DNA of 13,865 nt, taken from assembly GCA_002369195.1 (NCBI GenBank), contig DFEW01000048.1:30136-44000 (forward strand), in the 5' to 3' direction. Each line of letters starts with the position of its first letter. The first letter of the stretch is position 1. The position numbers were made by a program, and so were the translations under genes. Source of the stretch: Christensenella sp. UBA3792 (GTDB lineage: Bacteria; Bacillota; Clostridia; Christensenellales; CAG-138). The notes under the pieces are model-generated. The model saw only the letters and a program-made list of their open reading frames with translations. It was not told where the DNA came from and did not search any database. Positions 6,512-13,541 of this stretch are shown in pieces.

Positions 6512-8300
6512 GAATCAGAACGGCCTTGATGCGGCGCACGCCGCTCGACGATGCTTCTTCCTTCTTGATTTCGAACCGTCCGAGGTCTCCGGTGTTCTTC
6601 GCGTGCGGGCCGCCGCAGATTTCCTTGCTGAACTGACCCATCGTGTACACCTTGACCTTCTCGCCGTACTTGCTTTCGAACAGACCGATCGCGCCCTGCG
6701 CCTTCGCTTCGTCGACGGTCATTTCTTCGCAGGTAATCGGAACCTTTGCCGCGATCGCTTCGTTGACGAGGCGTTCGACCTCCTTGAGCTCCTCGGGGGT
6801 CACCTTGCGGCCGAAGCTGAAGTCGAAGCGCAGACGCTCCGCGGTGATGTTGCTGCCCTTCTGGGAGACGGTGTCGTCCTTTAAGACCTTGCGCAGAGCC
6901 GCCTGCAGCAGGTGCGTTGCCGAGTGCAGCGCCGCGGTCGCCTCGCTGTTGTCCGCAAGACCGCCCTTGAAGCGCTGTTCCGCGCCCGCCTGGGATTTCT
7001 TCTGGTGCTCCTCGAACGCTGCGGCAAAGCCCGCCTCGTCGACGGAAACGCCCTTTTCCTTCGCAAGCTCGACCGTGAGCTCGATCGGGAAGCCGTAGGT
7101 GTCGTAGAGATGGAAGGCGGAGACGCCGTCGATCGCGCTGCCGTCGAGGTTCGCGATCAGCTTGTTGAACTCGCGGATGCCCTTCTTCAGCGTATCGGCG
7201 AAGCGGTTTTCTTCCTTGCGAAGCTCGGAGATGATCTTATCGTGGTTTTCGTTGAGCTCGGGGTAGAACTCGCCGTACTGCGCAATGACCGTTTCCGCGA
7301 TCGCACAGAGCGCGTAGCGCGGCATGTTGAGCTGCGACGCGAAGCGAATGCTGCGGCGGATAAGGCGGCGGAGGATATAGCCCTGGTCGACGTTCGACGG
7401 CGTGACGCCGCGCTGGTCGCCGAGGATGAACACGGCGCAGCGGGTATGGTCCGCGATGATGCGGAACGCGCGCGTCGTTTCGGGATCGTCGCGATAGCCC
7501 TTGTGCGACAGCTCGCCGATCTGCGCGATCACGTCGGAGAACGCGTCGGTGTCGAACACGCTCTCAACGCCCTGCAGGGTGGCAACCGTGCGGTCGAGAC
7601 CCATGCCGGTGTCGACGTTCTTCTGCTGCAGCGGCTCAAAGACGCCGTCCGCAACCTTGTTGTATTCCATAAAGACATTGTTCCAGATCTCCAGATACTT
7701 GCCGCAGTCGCAGCCGGCTTTGCAGTCCGGTCCGCAGGGCGCAGCGCCGGTATCGTAGAAGATTTCGGTGTCCGGACCGCAGGGACCGGTCTGTCCCGCG
7801 GGACCCCACCAGTTGTTCTTCTTCGGCAGATAGACGATGTGGGACGGATCGGCGCCGACTTCGACCCAGCGGTCATGCGCGACGGTATCGCGCGGCGCGT
7901 CCTTGTCGCCCTCGAAGCAGGTGAAGTGCAACTTGTCCTTCGGGATGCCGAGCCACTTTTCGTCGGTCAGAAACTCCCAGGAGTACGCGATGCTTTCCTT
8001 CTTGAAGTAGTCGCCCAGCGACCAGTTGCCGAGCATTTCAAAGAACGTGCAGTGCGACGTATCGCCGACTTCGTCGATATCGCCGGTGCGGACGCACTTC
8101 TGCACGTCGCACAGACGCGTGCCTTCGGGATGCTTTTCGCCCATCAGATAGGGGACGAGCGGATGCATGCCCGCCGTCGTGAACAGCACGGTCGGGTCGT
8201 TTTCGGGAATCAGGGACGCGGAAGAAATGACCGCATGACCCTTGGAACGGAAAAAGTCCAGATACAGCTGGCGCAATTCCTTACCGGTTAATGAACGCAT
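6504..8300 (-). CDS. alaS: Alanyl-tRNA synthetase, short form lacking the C-terminal C-Ala domain
   Basis: The enzyme charges tRNA-Ala in the cytoplasm and edits Ser- and Gly-tRNA-Ala. The class II catalytic core is at about 1-240 (TTAGMHPLVPYL, RLCDVQKCVRTGDIDEVG, FFEMLGNWSLGDYFK). The tRNA-recognition domain follows to about 450. The editing domain is intact, with HSATH (His459, His463) and CGGPH (Cys562, His566). The protein stops at 598 residues, just after the editing domain, whereas standard AlaRS runs to about 870 with a DHHA1/C-Ala domain. The frame ends cleanly and the next gene overlaps it, so this is a natural short form, not a frameshift. Four cysteines (189, 193, 197, 199) form a possible metal site. 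The start at 8300 is preferred because GAGG lies 10-13 bases upstream of it; an ATG at 8318 would put that site inside the coding region. It heads the operon with the DUF695 gene. Confidence 0.95.
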   Translation of the reverse strand: MRSLTGKELRQLYLDFFRSKGHAVISSASLIPENDPTVLFTTAGMHPLVPYLMGEKHPEGTRLCDVQKCVRTGDIDEVGDTSHCTFFEMLGNWSLGDYFKKESIAYSWEFLTDEKWLGIPKDKLHFTCFEGDKDAPRDTVAHDRWVEVGADPSHIVYLPKKNNWWGPAGQTGPCGPDTEIFYDTGAAPCGPDCKAGCDCGKYLEIWNNVFMEYNKVADGVFEPLQQKNVDTGMGLDRTVATLQGVESVFDTDAFSDVIAQIGELSHKGYRDDPETTRAFRIIADHTRCAVFILGDQRGVTPSNVDQGYILRRLIRRSIRFASQLNMPRYALCAIAETVIAQYGEFYPELNENHDKIISELRKEENRFADTLKKGIREFNKLIANLDGSAIDGVSAFHLYDTYGFPIELTVELAKEKGVSVDEAGFAAAFEEHQKKSQAGAEQRFKGGLADNSEATAALHSATHLLQAALRKVLKDDTVSQKGSNITAERLRFDFSFGRKVTPEELKEVERLVNEAIAAKVPITCEEMTVDEAKAQGAIGLFESKYGEKVKVYTMGQFSKEICGGPHAKNTGDLGRFEIKKEEASSSGVRRIKAVLIHD

Positions 8301-8336
8301 AATTTCGTTTCCTCTCATAAAAATCGATCAACCTAC

Positions 8337-8365
8337 ATTGTATGAAAAACGACGGCGTTTGTCAA
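8337..8365 (-). promoter_or_regulatory. Promoter of the alaS operon
   Basis: Read on the minus strand, a perfect TTGACA (8365-8360), a 17-base spacer and TACAAT (8342-8337) form a near-consensus vegetative promoter. Transcription would start near 8330, leaving a leader of only about 30 nt. That is too short for a T-box riboswitch, so alanine-tRNA control by that route is unlikely. Confidence 0.85.
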
Positions 8366-8410
8366 CGAAAACCGTAAACTTTTTCCTGTCGCAGCGCAGG
8401 CATGAATCGA

Positions 8411-8439
8411 TTGACGGCACAATCGCAAAATGGTATACT
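8411..8439 (+). promoter_or_regulatory. Promoter of the dockerin caspase-like gene
   Basis: TTGACG (8411-8416), a 17-base spacer and TATACT (8434-8439) with an upstream TGG extended -10 make a strong vegetative promoter. Transcription would begin near 8446. It diverges from the alaS promoter, with the two -35 boxes about 45 bp apart. Confidence 0.85.
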
Positions 8440-8444
8440 GATGC

Positions 8445-8467
8445 TGCCGGGACATCCAAACCCGGCA
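8445..8467 (+). other. Stem-loop at the predicted mRNA 5' end
   Basis: TGCCGGG (8445-8451) pairs with CCCGGCA (8461-8467) around a 9-base loop. It would form the very start of the transcript and ends one base before the GGAGG ribosome binding site (8469-8473). It could protect the mRNA 5' end or modulate ribosome access. There is no T tract, so it is not a terminator. Confidence 0.55.
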
Positions 8468-8479
8468 CGGAGGGACTGC

Positions 8480-9883
8480 ATGAAACGAATTGTGGCAATC
8501 CTGCTCGCGATCATCCTCGCGCTCGGTCTTGCGCCGTCCGCCGCCTCGGCACAGAGCGGACGGACCGACGACACGCCGTTTGCCGAGCGGTATCCGCAGG
8601 CGATCGAGATCTGGGAATCGATCGAGCGGGTCGAGCAGACGCAGATGAGCAAGCGAAGCGTCGACCTGCGCGAGGCGGCGAAAGCGGCGTACGCGATCGT
8701 CGAAGCATCCGACACGACCGCGCCCGGCACTCTGGAGTGGCACGGCGAGGCGTTTTTCTGGCGCACGGTCGACGGCGCGGCGTGCGGCTATAACCCCGGC
8801 TTCCGTGCGCGCGTGCGCAAGAGCGCGACCGGCATGAACGCGATCATGGCGGAGGAGCCGGTAGAGACGGTGCGCGGCAGCGTCGCAGGCGCAAAGGACG
8901 TCGCGGTCTTTCAGCCGTACATCGGCATCGACACGAGCTTTACGGAGCAGTACGCGAACGAAGGAAGATCGATCGCATCGGCGCTCGGCGGCACCTGCAC
9001 CGTCTACACCAAGGCGCAGGCAACGATCGACAGCATCGCGCACGCGCTCGAATCCTGCGCGGTCGTGATCTTTGACAGCCACGGCGACACGGACTATTAC
9101 AACGGCGACGACTGCGTGAGCAGGGCGAACACCTCGTACCTGTGCCTGCAGAGCGGCGTCGGCATCACGGAGGCGGATCAGGCGGACGTGATCGGCACAT
9201 TCGGGCGCTATTCGCACGCGTACTACGGCGGCTCCTACGGCCGAATGCAGTACTACATGGTCGACGGCACGGCGATCGCCAACCACATGACCCGCAAAGC
9301 GCCGGACAGTCTGCTTTGGATGGCGATCTGCCTCGGCATGGCAACCGACGGTCTGAACCGTCCGATGCGCGCGAACGGCGTACAGACGGTGTACGGCTAC
9401 TCGCAGTCCGTCTCGTTCACCGGCGATTACGCATACGAGGAGAGCTTCTTCTACGCGCTGAAGGAAGGCGCGACGGTGGCGAGCGCGATCTCGATGATGA
9501 AGCGCGAGCAGGGAAAGTGGGATCCGGCGTACAAGAACTACTCGCAGACGACGGCGGTGCGCAACTACGTCGCGTTCCCGATCGTCGTTTCGGACGAGGA
9601 TGCGTATCCGGGGCACGGCAAGGTCGATGCCCTGCAGTCGGTCAAGGGACGCGGACGGATCGTCGAGACGGACTTTATGGCCGGCGACGTCAACGGGGAT
9701 GGCAGGGTCGGCGTGACGGACGCATCGCTGCTGCTGCGCTACCTCGTCAAGCTTGAAACGCTGACGCGCGATCAGCTTCTGCGCGCGGACGTCAACGCGG
9801 ACTGCGCGATCGACGCAACCGACGCGTCGGAGATCCTGCGGCGCATCGTGCGCCTCACGGACCGGTTCGAAGCGGATCCGTAA
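8480..9883 (+). CDS. Secreted caspase-fold (clan CD)-like putative cysteine protease with C-terminal dockerin
   Basis: This 467-residue protein has a clear signal peptide (MKR, hydrophobic 4-17, likely cleavage after ASA at 24). A region of unknown fold (about 25-135) may be a propeptide. The central domain (about 138-370) has the clan CD pattern: hydrophobic strand then His-Gly (VVIFDSHGD, His201) and later hydrophobic strand then Cys (LLWMAICLGM, Cys284). The order resembles clostripain, gingipain and caspase families. The C-terminus (402-459) is a type I dockerin with calcium loops Asp403/Asn405/Asp407/Asp414 and Asp437/Asn439/Asp441/Asp448. The protein may be an exported protease docked to a cohesin-bearing partner; substrate and processing are unknown. 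The start is chosen for GGAGG 6 bases upstream and the signal peptide. An in-frame ATG at 8402 lies upstream of the promoter -10. The gene is monocistronic. Dockerin is near certain; protease activity is inferred. Confidence 0.85.
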   Translation: MKRIVAILLAIILALGLAPSAASAQSGRTDDTPFAERYPQAIEIWESIERVEQTQMSKRSVDLREAAKAAYAIVEASDTTAPGTLEWHGEAFFWRTVDGAACGYNPGFRARVRKSATGMNAIMAEEPVETVRGSVAGAKDVAVFQPYIGIDTSFTEQYANEGRSIASALGGTCTVYTKAQATIDSIAHALESCAVVIFDSHGDTDYYNGDDCVSRANTSYLCLQSGVGITEADQADVIGTFGRYSHAYYGGSYGRMQYYMVDGTAIANHMTRKAPDSLLWMAICLGMATDGLNRPMRANGVQTVYGYSQSVSFTGDYAYEESFFYALKEGATVASAISMMKREQGKWDPAYKNYSQTTAVRNYVAFPIVVSDEDAYPGHGKVDALQSVKGRGRIVETDFMAGDVNGDGRVGVTDASLLLRYLVKLETLTRDQLLRADVNADCAIDATDASEILRRIVRLTDRFEADP

Positions 9884-9899
9884 CGGGGAATGACAAAAA

Positions 9900-9928
9900 A
9901 CAGCGGGTGCCCGTGCGGCATCCGCTGT
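9900..9928. terminator. Bidirectional terminator between the caspase-like gene and ansA
   Basis: A 12-bp stem (ACAGCGGGTGCC with GGCATCCGCTGT, one G-T wobble) closes a 5-base loop. Six T residues follow on the minus strand, ending the glyA-folD-ansA operon. On the plus strand GTGTTTTT follows, 16 bases after the caspase-like gene stop. Confidence 0.9.
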
Positions 9929-9942
9929 GTGTTTTTGGGAGA

Positions 9943-10944
9943 TTATTCGGCTTCGGTATACAGAATGTCGTGGCTGATGGGGGAGTAGAAGCGCTCGCGC
10001 ACGCGGTCCGGATCGCGCGTTTCGCCCATGATCCACATGAGCTTTGCGACCGCCGCTTCGGTGGTCATGTCGAACGCCTCGACGATGCCCTGCTGCTTCA
10101 ACGCATGCCCGACCTGATAGACGGTCAGGTTGCTGCCCTCGTTCTGCACCTGTGTGGTCATGACGATCAGCTTGCCCTGTTCGATGCCGCGTTCGATCGC
10201 GTTCTTGAAGCAGCCGTCCGTCCCCTCCGGCAGTCCGCCGACGCCGAAGCTTTCGATGATGACCGCGTCGTACCGGTCGAGCGCATAGGAGAGCATGCCC
10301 GCGTCGTTGCCGGGGATCAGCTTGACGAGCCCGACGCTCGCGTTGAGATTGTGCGAGAACTTCGCGCGCTCGCGGTAGCCGAGGTCGATGTAGTGCAGTA
10401 CGCGCCCATCCTGCAGCACCGCAAGCTCCGGATAGTTGATGCTCGCGAAGGCGGAAAAGCTCTTACTCCGCACCTTCTTGGCGCGGGTTCCGAGAATGAC
10501 GCTGCCGTTGAACACGATCGAAACGCCGCAGGCGCGGTCGTCGCAGGCGTAGGTGAACGCATCCAGCAGGTTCTGCTTCGAGTCGGTCACATCCATGCTG
10601 ATCGGCTTTTGCGCGCCGGTCAGGACGATCGGCTTCTTCGAGCGCCGCACGAGATAGGAGAGCGCCGCGGCCGTGTACGCCATCGTATCGGTGCCGTGGC
10701 TGACGACGAAGCCGTCGTACGCATCGTAATACGACTCGATGCAGCGGGCGATGTCGAGCCAGTCGGCGGGCGTCATGTTCGTGCTGTCCACGCTCATCAG
10801 CTGAAAGCACTCGACCGAGCAGATCTCGCTGACGCGCGGAATGTAGTTCAGCAGCTGATTCGAACCGAGCTTCGGGGCAAGCCCGTCGTCGGTCATTTCC
10901 GAGGCGATCGTGCCGCCCGTTCCAATCAATAAAATCCGTTTCAT
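9943..10944 (-). CDS. ansA: L-asparaginase, type I (cytoplasmic)
   Basis: The enzyme hydrolyses asparagine to aspartate and ammonia. The 333-residue length, lack of a signal peptide and start at MKRILLIGTGGTIAS point to the cytoplasmic type I family. The nucleophile Thr12 lies in GTGGTIAS. The second set is Thr85-Asp86 in SHGTDTM, with a lysine of the GTRAKKV motif (probably Lys157) completing the Thr-Asp-Lys triad. A VDSTNMTP block carries the substrate-binding Ser54. AGGGGG lies 8-13 bases before the ATG. It is the last gene of the glyA-folD-ansA operon, 24 bases after folD, and ends at the 9900-9928 terminator. Why it travels with one-carbon genes is not obvious; a general amino-acid catabolism link is an inference. 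A role on Glu-tRNA or other amides is unlikely from the motifs. Confidence 0.93.
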   Translation of the reverse strand: MKRILLIGTGGTIASEMTDDGLAPKLGSNQLLNYIPRVSEICSVECFQLMSVDSTNMTPADWLDIARCIESYYDAYDGFVVSHGTDTMAYTAAALSYLVRRSKKPIVLTGAQKPISMDVTDSKQNLLDAFTYACDDRACGVSIVFNGSVILGTRAKKVRSKSFSAFASINYPELAVLQDGRVLHYIDLGYRERAKFSHNLNASVGLVKLIPGNDAGMLSYALDRYDAVIIESFGVGGLPEGTDGCFKNAIERGIEQGKLIVMTTQVQNEGSNLTVYQVGHALKQQGIVEAFDMTTEAAVAKLMWIMGETRDPDRVRERFYSPISHDILYTEAE

Positions 10945-10968
10945 GCGTTCAGCCCCCTAAAGAAATGG

Positions 10969-11820
10969 TCAGAGTGTGCGCGCGGCTGCTTCGATGACAT
11001 GGCTTGCAAGCACGCAGGTGGTGACGCTGCCGACGCCGCCGGGTACCGGCGAGATTGCGCGAACGAGCGGTTCGACTGCGTCGAAATCCACGTCGCCGGA
11101 GATACCGCCCTTGGCTTCGTCCCAGTTGATGCCGACGTCGACGACGACCTGATCGGGATTCGTAAAGTCCGGCTTGACGCTGTGCAGCTGTCCCGCCGCC
11201 GCGATCAGAATGTCCGCCTGCCGCGTAATCGACGGCACGTCGACCGTGCGCGTGTGGCAGTTGACGACCGTTGCGTTCTCGTGCATCAAAAGCATCGCGA
11301 CCGGACGCCCGATCACGAGCGAGCGCCCGATGACCGCGGCTTTTTTGCCCTTCGGATCGACACCGTAGTGGTGCAGAAGCTCCATCGCCGCCTGCGCGGT
11401 GCAGGGCGGGAAGCCGACCTTCGTGTTTGTGAACACGCCCGCGAGCGACGCGTCGGTGCAGCCGTCGATGTCCTTTTCGGGGCGGAGCATGCGGCGCGCG
11501 CGTTCGTTGTCGAGCTGCTTCGGCAGCGGCCGGAACAGCAGGATACCGTGGACGGAAGGGTCCGCGTTGACGGCGGCGAACGCCTTGTCGAACGACGCCT
11601 GATCGATGTCGGCGGGCAGAACGACCTTCTGCACGCGAATGCCGACCGATTCGCAGCGCTTGACGGCGCCGCGCTCGTAGGACAGATCGTCCGGACGTTC
11701 TCCGACACGTACAATACAGAGCGTGGGGATGATCCCACGCTCCGCAAGCTTCGCGGTTTCGCCCTGCATGCGGGCGACCATCGCGTCGACGACCGGTTTG
11801 CCTTTTAAGACTTCAGCCAT
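10969..11820 (-). CDS. folD: FolD-family methylene-THF dehydrogenase (cyclohydrolase residues altered)
   Basis: FolD oxidises 5,10-methylene-THF to methenyl-THF with NADP and normally hydrolyses it to 10-formyl-THF, feeding purine and formyl-Met synthesis. This 283-residue protein has the usual length and the family blocks HGILLFRPLP, PEKDIDGCT, VIGRSLVIGRPVAMLL (dinucleotide site) and PVPGGVGSVTT. A gapless alignment to the E. coli YVASKRKACEEVG segment gives YERGAVKRCESVG here. Tyr48 is kept, but the catalytic lysine (E. coli Lys54) becomes Ala52, and the partner glutamine of VQLPLP becomes Phe96. Asp117 and Asp119 remain. Dehydrogenase activity seems plausible; cyclohydrolase activity is doubtful, although similar variants appear common in clostridia. 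It begins one base after the glyA stop (TAAGATG) without a clear ribosome binding site, so translation is probably coupled. Confidence 0.9.
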   Translation of the reverse strand: MAEVLKGKPVVDAMVARMQGETAKLAERGIIPTLCIVRVGERPDDLSYERGAVKRCESVGIRVQKVVLPADIDQASFDKAFAAVNADPSVHGILLFRPLPKQLDNERARRMLRPEKDIDGCTDASLAGVFTNTKVGFPPCTAQAAMELLHHYGVDPKGKKAAVIGRSLVIGRPVAMLLMHENATVVNCHTRTVDVPSITRQADILIAAAGQLHSVKPDFTNPDQVVVDVGINWDEAKGGISGDVDFDAVEPLVRAISPVPGGVGSVTTCVLASHVIEAAARTL

Positions 11821-11821
11821 C

Positions 11822-13069
11822 TTATTCGTAAATCGGGTACTTTTCGGTGAGCTTCAGCACTTCGCCGCGGATGTACTCCTTCTTGTCCTCGTAGTCGTAG
11901 ATCGCAAGGTAGATGAGCTCGGCGATCTTGTCCATGTCGGACTCGACGAGACCGCGCGTCGTGACGGCGGGGGTGCCGATGCGGACGCCGGAGGTGACGA
12001 ACGGGCTTCTCGGCTCGCCGGGAACCGTGTTCTTGTTGACCGTGATATACACGCTGTCGAGACGGTTCTGCAGCTCCTTGCCGGTGACGTCAAGACCGAT
12101 CAGGTCGAGCAGCATGAGGTGGTTGTCCGTGCCGCCGGAAACGATCTTGAGACCGCGGGATTGCAGCGCCTTCGCAAGCGCCTTGGCGTTCAGAACGACC
12201 TGGTGCTGATAGGCCTTGAATTCGGGCTTGAGCGCCTCGCCGAGCGCGACTGCCTTGCCCGCGATGACGTGCATCAGAGGACCGCCCTGGATGCCCGGGA
12301 AGATCGCCTTGTTGAAGTTGAACTTGTCCGCCGCTTCCTTGTTCGCAAGGATCATACCGCCGCGCGGACCGCGCAGCGTCTTGTGCGTGGTGGTGGTGAC
12401 GACGTCCGCATAGGGGAAGGGAGAGGGATGTTCGCCCGCTGCGACCAGACCCGCAATGTGTGCCATGTCGACCATCAGGACCGCGCCGATCTCGTCGCAG
12501 ATCTCGCGGAACTTCGGGAAGTCGATCGTGCGGCAGTATGCGCTCGCGCCGGCAACGATCAGCTTCGGACGGAACTCCAATGCCTTTGCACGGACGTCCT
12601 CATAGTCGATCACGCCGTTCTCGTCGACGCCGTAGGAAACGCACTTGAAATACTTGCCGGACATGTTGACCGGGCTGCCGTGCGTCAGGTGTCCGCCGTT
12701 GGAAAGGTCCATGCCCATGAAGGTGTCGCCGGGCTGCAGAACGGCAAAGAATACAGCCATGTTCGCCTGCGCGCCGGAGTGCGGCTGCACGTTCGCGTAA
12801 TCGCAGCCGAACAGCTTCTTGGCGCGTTCGATCGCGATGTTCTCCACAACGTCCACGCATTCGCATCCGCCGTAGTAGCGCTTTCCGGGATAACCTTCCG
12901 CATACTTATTGGTGAGCACGCTGCCCATCGCGAGCATGACTTCTTCCGAAACGATGTTTTCCGAAGCGATCAGTTCGAGATTTCTTCTCTGTCTGTTGAA
13001 TTCCGCCTGCATGGCTTCGCCGACTTCCTTGTCATAACCGACCAGTCTTTCCAACGATTCTTTCAGCAT
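11822..13069 (-). CDS. glyA: Serine hydroxymethyltransferase
   Basis: This cytoplasmic PLP enzyme converts serine and THF to glycine and 5,10-methylene-THF, the substrate of the downstream folD product. The 415 residues match the family length. Visible hallmarks are [64 protein letters not shown] split by Asp201 and His204, and [14 protein letters not shown] with the PLP-binding Lys230. GGAGGAG lies 5-11 bases upstream of the ATG. It heads the operon with folD and ansA and has its own near-consensus promoter downstream of the rpmE terminator. The predicted leader of about 60 nt is too short for a glycine or THF riboswitch, and none was recognised. Identification is near certain. Confidence 0.97.
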   Translation of the reverse strand: MLKESLERLVGYDKEVGEAMQAEFNRQRRNLELIASENIVSEEVMLAMGSVLTNKYAEGYPGKRYYGGCECVDVVENIAIERAKKLFGCDYANVQPHSGAQANMAVFFAVLQPGDTFMGMDLSNGGHLTHGSPVNMSGKYFKCVSYGVDENGVIDYEDVRAKALEFRPKLIVAGASAYCRTIDFPKFREICDEIGAVLMVDMAHIAGLVAAGEHPSPFPYADVVTTTTHKTLRGPRGGMILANKEAADKFNFNKAIFPGIQGGPLMHVIAGKAVALGEALKPEFKAYQHQVVLNAKALAKALQSRGLKIVSGGTDNHLMLLDLIGLDVTGKELQNRLDSVYITVNKNTVPGEPRSPFVTSGVRIGTPAVTTRGLVESDMDKIAELIYLAIYDYEDKKEYIRGEVLKLTEKYPIYE

Positions 13070-13135
13070 TTTTCTCCTCCAGCTAAGATGAGTATTTTTC
13101 TCCCGGGCAGCATATCGCGCACAGGTATCGACCTT

Positions 13136-13163
13136 ATTATAGCACGAATTTACGGGATATCAA
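13136..13163 (-). promoter_or_regulatory. Promoter of the glyA-folD-ansA operon
   Basis: Read on the minus strand, TTGATA (13163-13158), a 16-base spacer and a perfect TATAAT (13141-13136) preceded by TGC form a strong extended -10 promoter. The start would be near 13129, about 60 nt upstream of the glyA ATG. It lies between the rpmE terminator and glyA, so glyA is independently transcribed. Confidence 0.85.
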
Positions 13164-13196
13164 GCGTTCGCAGACGGGAAATCAAGATATACAAAA

Positions 13197-13221
13197 ACGG
13201 GACCGCGATTTGCGATCCCGT
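13197..13221 (-). terminator. rpmE terminator
   Basis: ACGGGA-C-CGC pairs with GCG-A-TCCCGT around a GATTT loop, with one internal C-A mismatch. On the minus strand the stem is followed by five T residues and lies about 25 bases past the rpmE stop, before the glyA promoter. Confidence 0.85.
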
Positions 13222-13245
13222 GTTTTGTTGAGCTCGAAGTTGTTC

Positions 13246-13443
13246 TTACAGACCGTAGCGCTTCTTGAAGCGATCTACTCGTCCGCCGCTGTCAACCAGC
13301 TTCTGCCGACCGGTAAAGAACGGGTGGCACTTGCTGCAGATTTCGACCTTCAGCTCGCCCTTGGTGGAGCCGGTAAGGAAGGTCTCGCCGCAGGCACAGC
13401 GCACGACCGATTCGCCGTAAGACGGATGAATATTTTTCTTCAT
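13246..13443 (-). CDS. rpmE: 50S ribosomal protein L31 (zinc-binding form)
   Basis: This 65-residue protein binds the large ribosomal subunit near the central protuberance and helps bridge it to the 30S. The start [10 protein letters not shown] and the pairs Cys16/Cys18 and Cys36/Cys39 identify the zinc-containing (C+) type. This form is normally made when zinc is sufficient; a C-minus paralogue elsewhere would be needed for zinc-limitation replacement. AAGGAG lies 11-16 bases upstream of the ATG. It follows rho on the same strand, a common Firmicutes arrangement, but has its own promoter and terminator. Identification is near certain. Confidence 0.96.
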   Translation of the reverse strand: MKKNIHPSYGESVVRCACGETFLTGSTKGELKVEICSKCHPFFTGRQKLVDSGGRVDRFKKRYGL

Positions 13444-13484
13444 GTATTATCACTCCTTCGTCGTGTAATGCATTACCATCGGCT

Positions 13485-13512
13485 ATTATACCATGCCCGC
13501 GGAAAAAAGCAA
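13485..13512 (-). promoter_or_regulatory. Putative rpmE promoter
   Basis: Read on the minus strand, TGGTATAAT (13493-13485) is a perfect extended -10, with TTGCTT (13512-13507) 16 bases upstream as a moderate -35. The start would be near 13478, giving a leader of about 35 nt. It overlaps the possible rho terminator. Confidence 0.7.
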
Positions 13513-13533
13513 GAAAAATTTTCGCGTTTTTGC
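13509..13533 (-). terminator. Possible weak rho terminator
   Basis: On the minus strand GCAAAAA can pair with TTT-(C)-TTGC across a 10-base loop, followed by six T residues, 9 bases past the rho stop. The stem is AT-rich and bulged, much weaker than the other terminators here, so some readthrough into rpmE is likely. Confidence 0.3.
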
Positions 13534-13541
13534 AAACTTTT

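Noticed and set aside
6912..8291. 459-codon open frame on the plus strand opposite alaS
   Set aside because: AlaRS motifs are complete on the minus strand, and the antisense product has no domain character or start signals.
8301..8318. Upstream ATG at 8318 as the alaS start
   Set aside because: It would place the only ribosome binding site (GAGG, 8311-8314) inside the coding region and has none of its own. The ATG at 8300 fits the family N-terminus.
8301..8342. T-box riboswitch upstream of alaS
   Set aside because: The near-consensus promoter leaves a leader of about 30 nt, too short for a T-box, and no T-box motif is seen.
8402..8479. Upstream in-frame ATG at 8402 for the caspase-like protein
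   Set aside because: It lies upstream of the promoter -35 and would bury the signal peptide. The ATG at 8480 has a good ribosome binding site.
13070..13135. Glycine or THF riboswitch before glyA
   Set aside because: The predicted leader is about 60 nt and shows no characteristic fold or terminator; only a small CCCGGG palindrome is present.
11723..13231. 502-codon open frame on the plus strand opposite glyA and folD
   Set aside because: It spans two well-defined enzymes and the glyA promoter. The composition is typical of antisense shadows in this genome.
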